Of a stretch of 64,000 nt of DNA, positions 51,709 through 60,637 are shown in pieces. A program made the translations under genes and the position numbers. The notes below the pieces were generated by a model, which worked only from the letters and a program-made list of their open reading frames with translations, ran no database searches and was not told where the DNA came from. This DNA comes from an uncultured Bacteroidia bacterium (GTDB lineage: Bacteria > Bacteroidota > Bacteroidia > Bacteroidales > Prolixibacteraceae): contig CAIXCY010000064.1 of NCBI GenBank assembly GCA_903918045.1, positions 1 to 64,000 on the forward strand, written 5' to 3'. The stretch's first letter is position 1. The number at the start of each line of letters is the position of its first letter.

Positions 51709-52778
51709 TGACTATCTTAAGAATAGAAGAAGATCCGGAAGAACCCGATGAGCTGGATGATGCAGGTGAAGAGATCGGACAGTTTGAGCATTACCGGTTT
51801 GTGGCGGATCAGGGTCAGGGCTTACTCCGAATCGATAAATTCCTGGTAAACCGGATGGAGGGGACCTCCCGAAATCGGGTCCAGGCTGCTGCCGATGCCG
51901 GAAGTATTTTTGTAAACGGGGTGCCGGTCAAGTCAAATTACAGGATAAAGCCTGGTGAAGAGGTCACGATCATGCTTGACTATCCCCGCCACGAGCTAAA
52001 GATTATTCCGGAGAATATTCCACTGAATGTCGTCTTTGAAGACCAGGAACTTATGATAATTAATAAACCTGCAGGTCTTGTTGTCCACCCCGGTCACGGA
52101 AATTACAGCGGTACCCTTGTAAATGGGCTGGTTTACAAATATCAGAACCTTGAATTATATGGAGGAAATGACCCCCGTCCGGGGCTGGTCCACCGGATCG
52201 ACAAAAACACTTCAGGATTGCTGGTTGTTGCAAAAACCGAATTGGCCAAAATCAATCTGGCACTCCAATTCTTTAATAAAACAACCAAACGGAAATATGT
52301 AGCTTTAGTATGGGGTAACCTTGCCACTGACGAAGGGACTATTGAAGGAAATATTGGCAGAAGCACTAAAAACCGACAGGTTTTTACCGTATTTCCCGAT
52401 GGTGAGAGCGGGAAACCAGCCGTCACCCATTACCGGGTTATCGAGCGGCTCGGATATGTCAACCTCGTTGAGTGCGTTCTCGAAACGGGGCGGACTCACC
52501 AGATCAGGGTTCACATGAAACATATCGGCCATCCGCTCTTTAATGACGATGTTTATGGAGGTGACCGGATTTTGAAAGGGACTACCTTCGCCAAATACAA
52601 ACAATTTGTCGAAAACTGCTTCAACATGATCCCTGGCCAGGCACTTCACGCTAAAATTCTGGGATTTATCCATCCGGTGACAAAGGAGGAGATGATTTTC
52701 GATTCCGAATTGCCTGAAAACCTGGAGCAATTGGTCGACAAATGGAGAAATTATATATCAAACAGAGATTTAGAATAA
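51708..52778 (+). CDS. rluD: RluD-like 23S rRNA pseudouridine synthase
   Basis: 356 residues from the ATG at 51708 (an upstream in-frame ATG at 51648 would lie inside the PASTA gene). An acidic N-terminal lead is followed by an S4 RNA-binding domain (about 45-105: LRIDKFLVNRMEGTSRNRVQAAADAGSIFVNG). The catalytic domain has LVHRIDKNTSGLLVVAKT, with the active Asp, and the final FRNIP-like RTHQIRVHMKHIGHPLFNDDVYGG. It makes pseudouridines in helix 69 of 23S rRNA by family analogy. TAATG couples it to the PASTA gene. Confidence 0.9.
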   Translation: MTILRIEEDPEEPDELDDAGEEIGQFEHYRFVADQGQGLLRIDKFLVNRMEGTSRNRVQAAADAGSIFVNGVPVKSNYRIKPGEEVTIMLDYPRHELKIIPENIPLNVVFEDQELMIINKPAGLVVHPGHGNYSGTLVNGLVYKYQNLELYGGNDPRPGLVHRIDKNTSGLLVVAKTELAKINLALQFFNKTTKRKYVALVWGNLATDEGTIEGNIGRSTKNRQVFTVFPDGESGKPAVTHYRVIERLGYVNLVECVLETGRTHQIRVHMKHIGHPLFNDDVYGGDRILKGTTFAKYKQFVENCFNMIPGQALHAKILGFIHPVTKEEMIFDSELPENLEQLVDKWRNYISNRDLE

Positions 52779-52791
52779 AAAAGAAAACCCT

Positions 52792-53784
52792 ATGAGCAAA
52801 ATAAATATTGCGGTTGTTTCAGGCGGAGATTCTTCCGAATACATCGTATCAATCAAGAGTGGGGCCAATGTTTTAAAAGCAATCAATCGGGATATTTTTT
52901 CTCCGTGGCTTGTCCTTATAAAAGGGGAAGAATGGATCGTCATGGATGGAGAAGAGCAGATTGCCAATATTGACAAATCCGATTTCTCGTTTATGGTAGG
53001 CCGGGAAAAGTTCAAATTCGACTTTGCTTATATCATTATTCATGGAACACCCGGTGAAGACGGGATTCTGCAGGGCTACTTCGGGATGCTCAAAATCCCC
53101 TACTCTGCATGCGATGTACAATCCTCTGCATTAACATTCAATAAATATTTCTGCAATAACTACTTACGAAGCTTCGGCATTCCAATGGCCAATTCTGTCC
53201 GACTTATGGCCGGAGAAAAGTATAGTGCCGCGCAACTGGTTGAATCACTCGGACTTCCACTGTTTGTAAAGCCAAGTGCAGGGGGGTCTAGCTTCGGCAT
53301 CACGAAGGTGAAAAACGGAAATGACCTGGTTGAAGCGGTGAATAAAGCACTCGATGAAAGCCCAGAAGTAATCATTGAACAATTCATAGACGGTAAAGAA
53401 TTCACTTGTGGTGTAGTCAAAATTGGAGCCCGTAAACTCGTCTTTCCGGTTACTGAGGTAATCCCAAAAAATGAATTCTTCGATTATGAATCCAAATATA
53501 TCCCCGGTATGGCAGACGAAATTACCCCTGCCCGGATCTCTGAAGAACTGACACTAAAAGTTCAAACCCTCTCCTCACAGATCTATGAGCTGTGCAACTG
53601 CAAAGGGATTGTGCGTATTGATTATATCCTTCAGGGAGAAACCTTTAACTTTTTGGAGGTGAATACAGTTCCGGGAATGACTGAAACCAGCTTTATCCCG
53701 CAACAAATAAAGGCGATGGGACTTAGTCTGACTGATCTATTGACTGACATCATTGAGGATGGTTTGATTAGCAGGAACGGGTAA
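52792..53784 (+). CDS. ddl: D-alanine--D-alanine ligase
   Basis: Makes the D-Ala-D-Ala dipeptide for peptidoglycan in the cytosol. 330 residues: INIAVVSGGDSSEYIVSIKSGANVLKAI at the start, FAYIIIHGTPGEDGILQGYFGMLKIPYSACDVQSSALTFNKYFC, then LPLFVKPSAGGSSFGITKV for ATP and the metal site NFLEVNTVPGMTETSFIPQQIKAMG. The first HG-GEDG loop is the canonical one. It comes 13 bases after rluD-like, so PASTA, rluD and ddl form one transcript; murF-alr, which makes and uses the products, lies 2 kb further. Confidence 0.97.
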   Translation: MSKINIAVVSGGDSSEYIVSIKSGANVLKAINRDIFSPWLVLIKGEEWIVMDGEEQIANIDKSDFSFMVGREKFKFDFAYIIIHGTPGEDGILQGYFGMLKIPYSACDVQSSALTFNKYFCNNYLRSFGIPMANSVRLMAGEKYSAAQLVESLGLPLFVKPSAGGSSFGITKVKNGNDLVEAVNKALDESPEVIIEQFIDGKEFTCGVVKIGARKLVFPVTEVIPKNEFFDYESKYIPGMADEITPARISEELTLKVQTLSSQIYELCNCKGIVRIDYILQGETFNFLEVNTVPGMTETSFIPQQIKAMGLSLTDLLTDIIEDGLISRNG

Positions 53785-54097
53785 AACCCAAAAAAAATCT
53801 GTAAAACCCTGAATAACTTCCGTTTTCGGATATCCACAATTTGTCGACAACTTTTGTTAATAACATGTTGACAAATTCCAGGAATAGCACAATGGGCTGA
53901 AATCGGAACCAATACCCTTCAATCAGGCCACCTTCGGATATTCAATTTTAAAATTGACTGTGATCTTTAATTGAAAAACAGTACTTTCATTCGTTGAAAC
54001 TGAGCGAGACCAGGATTCCTGAAAGTATTTTTATCTCATTTAATTTCAACTATTTACTACAATTAATCAATGCTTTTTTTGCTTTAATTCCCTCCTT
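53785..54097 (+). other. Intergenic region before dnaB with DnaA-box-like cluster and AT-rich tract
   Basis: No gene is seen in these 313 bases. Four sites resemble the DnaA box TTATNCACA: ATATCCACA (53830-53838, one mismatch), TTGTCGACA (53841-53849, two; palindromic), TTATTAACA on the minus strand (53855-53863, one) and TTGTCAACA on the minus strand (53866-53874, two). Their start-to-start spacings are 11, 14 and 11 bases. A perfect palindrome TCAATTTTAAAATTGA (53942-53957) and an AT-rich stretch near 54025-54085 follow. It may be an oriC-like or DnaA-controlled region. Confidence 0.45.
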
Positions 54098-55657
54098 ATG
54101 GCTGTTGAACAGAATAATTTTCGTAACCGGGCCAAGCCCAAAATGACTGTTGATCAGTTAAATGCTCAATACGGGAAAATTCCGCCACAGGCGCCTGAAG
54201 TTGAGGAAGCCGTATTGGGAGCATTAATGCTCGAAAAGGATGCGTTTACGGGTGTAGCCGCAATTCTCAAGACAGAGAGTTTTTACAAGGAGGAGCACCA
54301 GAAGATTTTCATGGTGATACAGCATTTGGTTGCCAACGAAAAACCCGTTGACCTGCTGATGGTTACCCAGGAATTGAAAAACAGGCAGGAGCTTGATGAG
54401 GTGGGAGGACCTGTCTATATCACCCAACTGACCAGCAGGGTTGCATCGGCAGCTCATATTGAATTCCATGCCCGTATTATTGCTCAAAAGTACATTCAGC
54501 GCGAATTAATCAGAATCTCTTCCGAGATCCAGGTTAAGTCGTTCGATGATTCAATGGAGCTTGACGATCTGATAGACTATGCAGAAGCATCGCTATTCAA
54601 AGTAACCGAGGGAAATATATCCAAAGAATCACAGCCCATTAAGCCACTTTTACGCGAGGCGATTGAGCGGATTGAGGAGAATGCAAAGAAGCCTGACGGG
54701 TTATCCGGTATTGCATCAGGATTTACAAAACTTGACAAGATCACCTCAGGTTGGCAGAATACAGACTTAATGATTGTTGCTGCCCGACCAGCCATGGGAA
54801 AGACCGCTTTTGTCCTCTCAATGGCCCGAAATATGGCAGTCCTGAAACAGACCCCGGTTGCTGTTTTCTCCCTTGAGATGTCTTCGATGCAATTAGTCCT
54901 CCGATTAATAGCAGCCGAAACTGAACTGGGATCTGAAAAAATTAAAAGTGGCAAGCTTGAAGACTGGGAGTGGGAACTTTTTAACCGAAGGATAAAAAAT
55001 CTCGAAAATGCCCCACTCTTTATTGATGATACACCTGCGCTGTCGATATTTGAATTCCGCGCCAAATGCCGGAGGCTCAAAATGCAGCACGACATCGGGA
55101 TCGTAATTGTCGATTATTTGCAGCTCATGACTGCGGGGAATGACGTCAAGGGGAACAGAGAACAGGAGGTGAGCACAATCTCACGGAACCTCAAGGCAAT
55201 TGCCAAGGAGATCAACGTGCCGATTATTGCCCTCTCCCAGTTGAACCGTTCGGTTGAATCGCGCGATGGTAAACGGCCGCAGCTCTCCGATTTACGCGAA
55301 TCGGGAGCCATTGAGCAGGATGCAGATATGGTGATGTTTATTCACAGGCCTGAATATTATGGAATTACTCAGGATGCCGACGGAAACTCACTTTTAGGTG
55401 TTGCCGAAATCATCATTGCAAAACATCGAAACGGTTCGGTGGGTGATGTTCAGCTTGCCTTTAAAGCTTCACTGGCAAAATTCACGAATCTGGAGGAGGT
55501 ATCTTCATCGATGATGCCCGAAGATCTTGGCGAAGGGAAAAAAGAGTCGATCTACCGTTCGAAGATGAATTATGAACCTGCAATAGTTGGAACGGGTATT
55601 CCTTCATCCGGCTTTGGAAGACCAGGAGATCAGCTCATTGAAGGATCCCCATTCTAA
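54098..55657 (+). CDS. dnaB: Replicative DNA helicase
   Basis: 519 residues, no intein. The N-terminal helical domain (PPQAPEVEEAVLGALMLEKDAF) is typical. The RecA-like ATPase core has Walker A ARPAMGKTAF near 229-238 and Walker B IVIVDYLQLM near 340-350, plus VPIIALSQLNRSVESR and KRPQLSDLRESGAIEQDADMVMFIHRPEYY. The ring-shaped hexamer unwinds DNA 5'-3' at the fork. A flexible Gly/Ser-rich C terminus follows. The upstream region contains DnaA-box-like sites, and murF-alr converges with it, three bases between stops. Confidence 0.98.
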   Translation: MAVEQNNFRNRAKPKMTVDQLNAQYGKIPPQAPEVEEAVLGALMLEKDAFTGVAAILKTESFYKEEHQKIFMVIQHLVANEKPVDLLMVTQELKNRQELDEVGGPVYITQLTSRVASAAHIEFHARIIAQKYIQRELIRISSEIQVKSFDDSMELDDLIDYAEASLFKVTEGNISKESQPIKPLLREAIERIEENAKKPDGLSGIASGFTKLDKITSGWQNTDLMIVAARPAMGKTAFVLSMARNMAVLKQTPVAVFSLEMSSMQLVLRLIAAETELGSEKIKSGKLEDWEWELFNRRIKNLENAPLFIDDTPALSIFEFRAKCRRLKMQHDIGIVIVDYLQLMTAGNDVKGNREQEVSTISRNLKAIAKEINVPIIALSQLNRSVESRDGKRPQLSDLRESGAIEQDADMVMFIHRPEYYGITQDADGNSLLGVAEIIIAKHRNGSVGDVQLAFKASLAKFTNLEEVSSSMMPEDLGEGKKESIYRSKMNYEPAIVGTGIPSSGFGRPGDQLIEGSPF

Positions 55658-55660
55658 TAT

Positions 55661-58150
55661 TTATTCCTTGAAATAGACTCTTTTCACCCGTTGTCCGATG
55701 GAGGTAAGGATTTCGTACGAGATTGTTCCAAGCAATTCAGCAACTTCAGTGACAGGAAGATCTTCGCCGAAAATAATGGCCCGGTCACCTTCATTCGCAC
55801 GAATTCCGGTAACATCGACCATACACATATCCATACAAATTGTCCCGACAATTGGAGCTTTAGTTCCTCCAATCAAGACCTTACCGACCCCATTGCTTAG
55901 TCTGCGGTTGAGCCCGTCGGCATATCCGATTGGCAAAACTGCGATCCTGAGTGGTTTTTCGGCAACCCCTTTCCGTCCATAACCAATGGTGGCACCTGTT
56001 TCCACTGTTCGGATCTGTGATATCGTCGTTTTAAGTGTCGCCACATTGCGCAACTCATTTTGAAGGGTAGGACTAGCACCATAAAGGCCAATTCCAAGGC
56101 GAACCATATCCAGTTCCATCTCCGGAAAACGTTCAATCCCCGATGAATTTAAAATGTGTCTTAAGATTTTGTAGTTGAACAGACCGGTAACAAGTTCACA
56201 AAACATTTCAAACCGGCTGAATTGAGAACGGGTAAATAAATCGTTTTCGGGATCGTCACTTACAGCAAGGTGAGAAAATACCGAACGAATATACATTGTA
56301 TCCCGCATCAGAATATAATCAGCTACCTTTTTCATCTCCCCGGGGTTATCAAAACCAAGTCGTTTCATTCCTGTATCCACTTTTAAGTGAATGGGAAAAT
56401 TATTAACGGCACTTCGTCTAAGTGCCTCATCAAATTGTTCCAACAGTTCAAAACGGTAGATATTTGGTTCGAGTCTGTTTTCAATCATAGCATCAAAACT
56501 ATGTTCTTCTGGATTCATCACAACAATGGGTACGTCAATTCCATTATTCCTGAGCTCGATCCCTTCGTCAGCAATAGCAACAGCAAGGAAATCTATTTTC
56601 TGATATTGCAATACCTTTGCCACTTCGACCGATCCGGTTCCGTAAGAAAACGCCTTAACCATTGCCATCACCTTGGTGTGGGGACTCAGTTTGCCGCGGT
56701 AAAAGTTCAGATTAAAGACCATCGCATCCAGGTCGATCTCCATAACTGTCTGGTGCGCTTTTTCCTGGAGCAGATCAGAAATCCGGTCAAAACGGAACGA
56801 CCGTGCACCTTTCAAAAGGATTACCTCCTGGCTAAAATCCGACTCTTTAAAATGAAGGGAGAATTCAGCGGATGAGGGGAAAAAGAGTTTCTCGCGTGTG
56901 GTAAACATATAACTGAAACGGCCGATCTCTGTGCCTATCCCAATCATCCTGTCAATATGATGCATTTGAATGTAATCGGCTATTTCGCGATAAAGCAATT
57001 CGGGGTTTTCACCCGATTGAAGAATATCAGAAATTATAACAGTCGAACGTTTCTTCCGGCTATCCGATTGCTGACCTATAAAATCAAGCGCATTTACAAG
57101 TGATGCGGTATCCGAATTATAGGAATCGTTGATTAAAGTACATCCGTTAATCCCCTTTTTCATCTCAAGCCGCATCGCAACCGGTGTAATTTTCAGAAAT
57201 TTATCCTGAGATACACCTGAAAACATTGATGTCGCCAGCAAATAGGCCCAGCAATGGATTGCATTCTCTATACTTGCATCATCGGTGAAGGGGATTGTAA
57301 TCGATATTTTTTCAGACTGGTGTATCCCTTCAATCAGGGTTGATCCCAAAGCCTTTTCTTTTAGAACAACATGCAGATCAGCCGCAGAATCCCTGAATGA
57401 CCATGTGAAAAATCGGGGATTATTGTTAAACTTTCCCTTTTTAAAGCCTTCGCAAAGCAGATCAAAATCCTTGCAATAAATTATAAGTGAGGAATTTAAA
57501 AAGAGTTTAATTTTCTCATTAATTAGTTCTTCAACCGAACTGAAATTTTCGAGGTGAGCTTTTCCCAGATGGGTAAATATCCCGTGATTGGGTTTTAAAA
57601 TTGTTTCAAGCCGCTCCATCTCTCCTGGTTTAGAGATTCCTGCCTCGAATATAGCCACGTCAAACCTGTCATTCATGAGCCATACCGACAGTGGATTTCC
57701 GATCTGGGAGTTGTAGCTGCGCGGACTTCGTACAACTTTTAATTCAGGACTCAGTAATTCGCATAGCCATTCCTTCACAATCGTTTTGCCATTACTTCCT
57801 GTAATTCCCACCACCGGATATTCAAACCTGCGACGATGAAAGGCGGCTACCTTTTGAAGTGCTTCGAGCGAATTTTCCACAACAATATACCGGGCAGCCG
57901 GATAAACCTCCCGATTCGAGGGAAGCGTCTCAACGACAAACATTGCAACACCTTTGAATATAGCATCAGCAATATAATGATGTCCGTCATTCCGTTCACC
58001 CTTCAACGCGAAAAAGAGGGTCTCCTTTCCTGACAGAATAGTACGACTATCGAACGATAAAAACCGAATCGGCTGGTCCACAACATTATCCAGATCAACC
58101 ATTTGACCGCCGATAATTTTACAGATGTCGTTAAACGAATATGAAATCAT
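55661..58150 (-). CDS. Bifunctional MurF / alanine racemase
   Basis: 829 residues fusing two cell-wall enzymes. The N-terminal MurF part (1 to about 460) adds D-Ala-D-Ala to the UDP-muramoyl tripeptide: ATP loop GITGSNGKT (to Thr123), FEAGISKPGEMERL near 169-182, and LINDSYNSDTASL near 339-351. The alanine racemase part (about 467-829) has PLP lysine in MVKAFSYGTG (Lys499), VDTGMKRLGF, and the second catalytic Tyr724 in TIGYGRKGVA. This fusion is known from Bacteroidota. Supplying D-Ala and using the dipeptide from Ddl, it completes the pathway within this locus. Confidence 0.96.
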   Translation of the reverse strand: MISYSFNDICKIIGGQMVDLDNVVDQPIRFLSFDSRTILSGKETLFFALKGERNDGHHYIADAIFKGVAMFVVETLPSNREVYPAARYIVVENSLEALQKVAAFHRRRFEYPVVGITGSNGKTIVKEWLCELLSPELKVVRSPRSYNSQIGNPLSVWLMNDRFDVAIFEAGISKPGEMERLETILKPNHGIFTHLGKAHLENFSSVEELINEKIKLFLNSSLIIYCKDFDLLCEGFKKGKFNNNPRFFTWSFRDSAADLHVVLKEKALGSTLIEGIHQSEKISITIPFTDDASIENAIHCWAYLLATSMFSGVSQDKFLKITPVAMRLEMKKGINGCTLINDSYNSDTASLVNALDFIGQQSDSRKKRSTVIISDILQSGENPELLYREIADYIQMHHIDRMIGIGTEIGRFSYMFTTREKLFFPSSAEFSLHFKESDFSQEVILLKGARSFRFDRISDLLQEKAHQTVMEIDLDAMVFNLNFYRGKLSPHTKVMAMVKAFSYGTGSVEVAKVLQYQKIDFLAVAIADEGIELRNNGIDVPIVVMNPEEHSFDAMIENRLEPNIYRFELLEQFDEALRRSAVNNFPIHLKVDTGMKRLGFDNPGEMKKVADYILMRDTMYIRSVFSHLAVSDDPENDLFTRSQFSRFEMFCELVTGLFNYKILRHILNSSGIERFPEMELDMVRLGIGLYGASPTLQNELRNVATLKTTISQIRTVETGATIGYGRKGVAEKPLRIAVLPIGYADGLNRRLSNGVGKVLIGGTKAPIVGTICMDMCMVDVTGIRANEGDRAIIFGEDLPVTEVAELLGTISYEILTSIGQRVKRVYFKE

Positions 58151-58185
58151 AAAAATTTGAGTACTAAAGCGAAATGACCTGCAAA

Positions 58186-58542
58186 TTATTCAAATTGCAG
58201 TATTCCCATATTAGCCAACTGATTGCACACATCGATCAATCCAGGATCAAAGAATTGGGCCTCATCGATACCCACCACATCGACATCCCCGGATAGTAAT
58301 AAAATGGTTGCAGAATGATCAACAGTTGTGGAACGAATTGACTTATCGTCGTGAGAAACCACCTCGGTAGCTGAATACCTCAGGTCGATACCGGGCTTGA
58401 AGATCTCCACTTTTTGGCGTGCAATTTCAGCCCGACGCAATCTTCGGATCAATTCTTCAGTTTTACCTGAAAACATCGATCCCGAAATAACTTCGATCCA
58501 TCCGCGTTTGCGGCTGTTAGGGAGATTACCTTCGATAAACAT
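58186..58542 (-). pseudogene. Truncated thymidine kinase, C-terminal half missing
   Basis: 118 residues against about 190-200 for full type II thymidine kinases. The intact front has the Walker A motif [13 protein letters not shown] (19-31) and Walker [11 protein letters not shown] with the general base Glu94. The frame then ends at NMGILQFE, where relatives continue into the strand GLDMDFRG, the zinc ribbon and the lasso that holds thymidine. No remnant of that half is found in the 35 bases before murF-alr. It is therefore probably inactive, although the protein could still bind nucleotide. Confidence 0.8.
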
Positions 58543-58594
58543 AGAACAAAAATAACCATTTTTTGTGTATTTTTACTTTCGAAAAATATGACCC

Positions 58595-59356
58595 ATGGAA
58601 ACAAAGATACTGCTTAGATTAATCAAGGACGACATTTTACATCTTCAGGGGATTACCGATAGTTTCAGGTTGGATTCACTTCCCGCTGCAGATGAAGTTG
58701 AACTGGCCCTGGTTCGTGCAAAAGCACTTTTCCGGCAGCTTGAGCTACTCCACAAATCGATTGTTAATTCGGTTAACCAATCTTTAAATTCAGTGGTTGT
58801 CGAAGAAACTGACAGTTCGGTTTCGAAGGTCGTTTCTCCCGAACAGGAACAGATTGACCTTATCGCTAATTCGACATTGGATAATATGACTATTACCGTA
58901 AATGAACCAATAATACCGGTTATTCAAGTTGTTCAGCAACCTAAGCTGTTTCAGCAAACGGAAGTTTCAGAAAACGAAATTAAATCGGAAAAACCATTTG
59001 TAAATAGGGAAAAACCTGAAATCATTCCTTCAGAGCAGAAATCTGATCAAAGTGATATAGTCGTAGAATCGGAACAAATCGTGAACGACCTTTTTATGCA
59101 GGATAAAAGTGAATCGGGGTACCAAATCATCCCCATCAAGACAATACGCGACGGAATAGGGATCAACGACCGGTTTCTTTTTGTCCGTGAATTATTTGGA
59201 AATGATGCTTCCGGATTTGAACAGGCAGTGACAGCCCTGGATCAGATTACCACTATTCAGGAGGCTGTCAATTATTTAAAAGTAAATTTCAAATGGCAGA
59301 AAAGTGAAGCCAGTCAGAAATTTCTCGATTTAGTTAAACGTCGTTTTACAAAATAG
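58595..59356 (+). CDS. Conserved hypothetical protein between tdk and rsmI
   Basis: 253 residues. The N-terminal 60 are helical (ILLRLIKDDILHLQGITDSFRL), the middle 60-190 is low-complexity, acidic and poorly conserved-looking, and the C terminus has a compact domain from about 185 (IKTIRDGIGINDRFLFVRELFGNDASGFEQAVTALDQITTIQEAVNYLK to the end FLDLVKRRFTK). I recognise the GINDRFLFVRELF wording from unnamed Bacteroidota proteins but not a function. It is divergent from the truncated tdk and stops two bases before rsmI. Confidence 0.75.
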   Translation: METKILLRLIKDDILHLQGITDSFRLDSLPAADEVELALVRAKALFRQLELLHKSIVNSVNQSLNSVVVEETDSSVSKVVSPEQEQIDLIANSTLDNMTITVNEPIIPVIQVVQQPKLFQQTEVSENEIKSEKPFVNREKPEIIPSEQKSDQSDIVVESEQIVNDLFMQDKSESGYQIIPIKTIRDGIGINDRFLFVRELFGNDASGFEQAVTALDQITTIQEAVNYLKVNFKWQKSEASQKFLDLVKRRFTK

Positions 59357-59359
59357 GTG

Positions 59360-60064
59360 ATGGGAAAACTGTATATTGTGCCAACTCCGATTGGAAATCT
59401 TGAAGACATCACCCTGCGTGCATTACGGATTTTAAAGGAGGTAGATCAGATTCTTGCCGAAGATACGCGTACCTCTTCGGTTTTACTGAGACATTATCAG
59501 ATTGCCACCCGCCTTTCCTCACACCACAAATTTAACGAACACAAAACCGTAGAACATATTGCTGAGCGGATTATGGCCGGCGAGAACATTGCGCTGATCT
59601 CCGATGCCGGCACACCTTCGATTTCGGATCCCGGTTTTCTGCTTACTAGAACATGCCTCTCAATGGGAGTCGAGGTGGAGTGCCTTCCGGGAGCAACCGC
59701 CTTTGTTCCCGCCCTTGTTAATTCGGGATTTCCAAGCGACCGGTTTTGTTTCGAAGGATTCCTGCCGCAAAAGAAGGGAAGACAAAAGAAGTTGAAGGAG
59801 TTGGCCGACGAAACCCGCACAATGATTTTTTATGAATCACCCTACCGGCTGGTAAAGGCCCTGGAGCAGTTTTCAGAATATTTCGGTGCAGAAAGACAAG
59901 TCTCGGTGTCGCGTGAACTCTCGAAACTTTTTGAAGAAAATTTCAGAGGTACGGTGGCTGAAGTTTTGGCACATTTTAAATCAAAAACGGTCAAAGGGGA
60001 AATTGTAATTGTTTTGGAAGGTAAACCTGATCCAAAAAATAACGAAAAAGAGGAAGAGGAATAA
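59360..60064 (+). CDS. rsmI: 16S rRNA (cytidine-1402-2'-O)-methyltransferase
   Basis: About 234 residues from the ATG at 59360; a GTG at 59357 is just before it. The opening LYIVPTPIGNLEDITLRALRILKEVDQILAEDTRTSSVLLRHY is the RsmI signature, then ISDAGTPSISDPGFLLTRTCLSMGVEVECLPGATAFVPALVNSG-type SAM-binding loops and FCFEGFLPQKKGRQKKLKEL. It methylates C1402 in the decoding centre together with RsmH. It begins three bases after the previous gene's stop, so the two are probably one transcript. Confidence 0.96.
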   Translation: MGKLYIVPTPIGNLEDITLRALRILKEVDQILAEDTRTSSVLLRHYQIATRLSSHHKFNEHKTVEHIAERIMAGENIALISDAGTPSISDPGFLLTRTCLSMGVEVECLPGATAFVPALVNSGFPSDRFCFEGFLPQKKGRQKKLKELADETRTMIFYESPYRLVKALEQFSEYFGAERQVSVSRELSKLFEENFRGTVAEVLAHFKSKTVKGEIVIVLEGKPDPKNNEKEEEE

Positions 60065-60153
60065 ATAGCTAAGAAAAGTTCACTATTCGACTTGTTTCCT
60101 GAAAAATACAAAATCCTGAGATTTTTTGTAATTTCGTACTAAATTTATGGTTT

Positions 60154-60591
60154 ATGAAGTCCCTATTGCTTCTCATATCGTTTATCTTATTCACTGTTCG
60201 GTCAGGATGGACACAGGAACATCCGATAACCTATACACCAGCCGATCGCGACCGGCAGGTCCGCCTGGAAACCAAAGTTGAAGGGATAGATAAACGATTT
60301 GATGACCTCACGTTAAATCTTAATTCAAAATATACAGCTATTAATTCCAGATTTTCGGAGGTAAATAATAAGATTGACCGTCTCGAAAATAAATTTGACA
60401 GCTATTTTATATGGGATTTCGGGTTAGTATTGATGTCGATCTTCGGACTGATCGGCTTTGTGATATATGACCGCCGCACTACTCTGGTGCCTGTTGAAAG
60501 TAAGACAGAACGAATTATTAAAGCCTTAAAAGAAGCCTCAGAGAAAGATCCCGCCCTGCGTGAAGCCTTAAAAAGAACGGCGCTCTGGTAA
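60154..60591 (+). CDS. Small exported protein with coiled coil and membrane anchor
   Basis: 145 residues not matched to a named family. It has a signal peptide (KSLLLLISFILFTVRSGWTQ), a coiled coil at about 40-80 (VEGIDKRFDDLTLNLNSKYTAINSRFSEVNNKIDRLENKFDSY), one membrane segment at about 86-104 (FGLVLMSIFGLIGFVIYD) and a short basic/acidic tail on the other side. It should sit in the membrane with the coiled coil in the periplasm. Neighbours are unrelated, so no role is suggested. Confidence 0.72.
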   Translation: MKSLLLLISFILFTVRSGWTQEHPITYTPADRDRQVRLETKVEGIDKRFDDLTLNLNSKYTAINSRFSEVNNKIDRLENKFDSYFIWDFGLVLMSIFGLIGFVIYDRRTTLVPVESKTERIIKALKEASEKDPALREALKRTALW

Positions 60592-60637
60592 TAATTCTTA
60601 ATTCTTAATTAAATTTCTATATCATTCCTGCTGATTA

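Noticed and set aside
54577-55095. 172-codon open frame on the minus strand inside dnaB
   Set aside because: Antisense shadow of the helicase core; no plausible start context.
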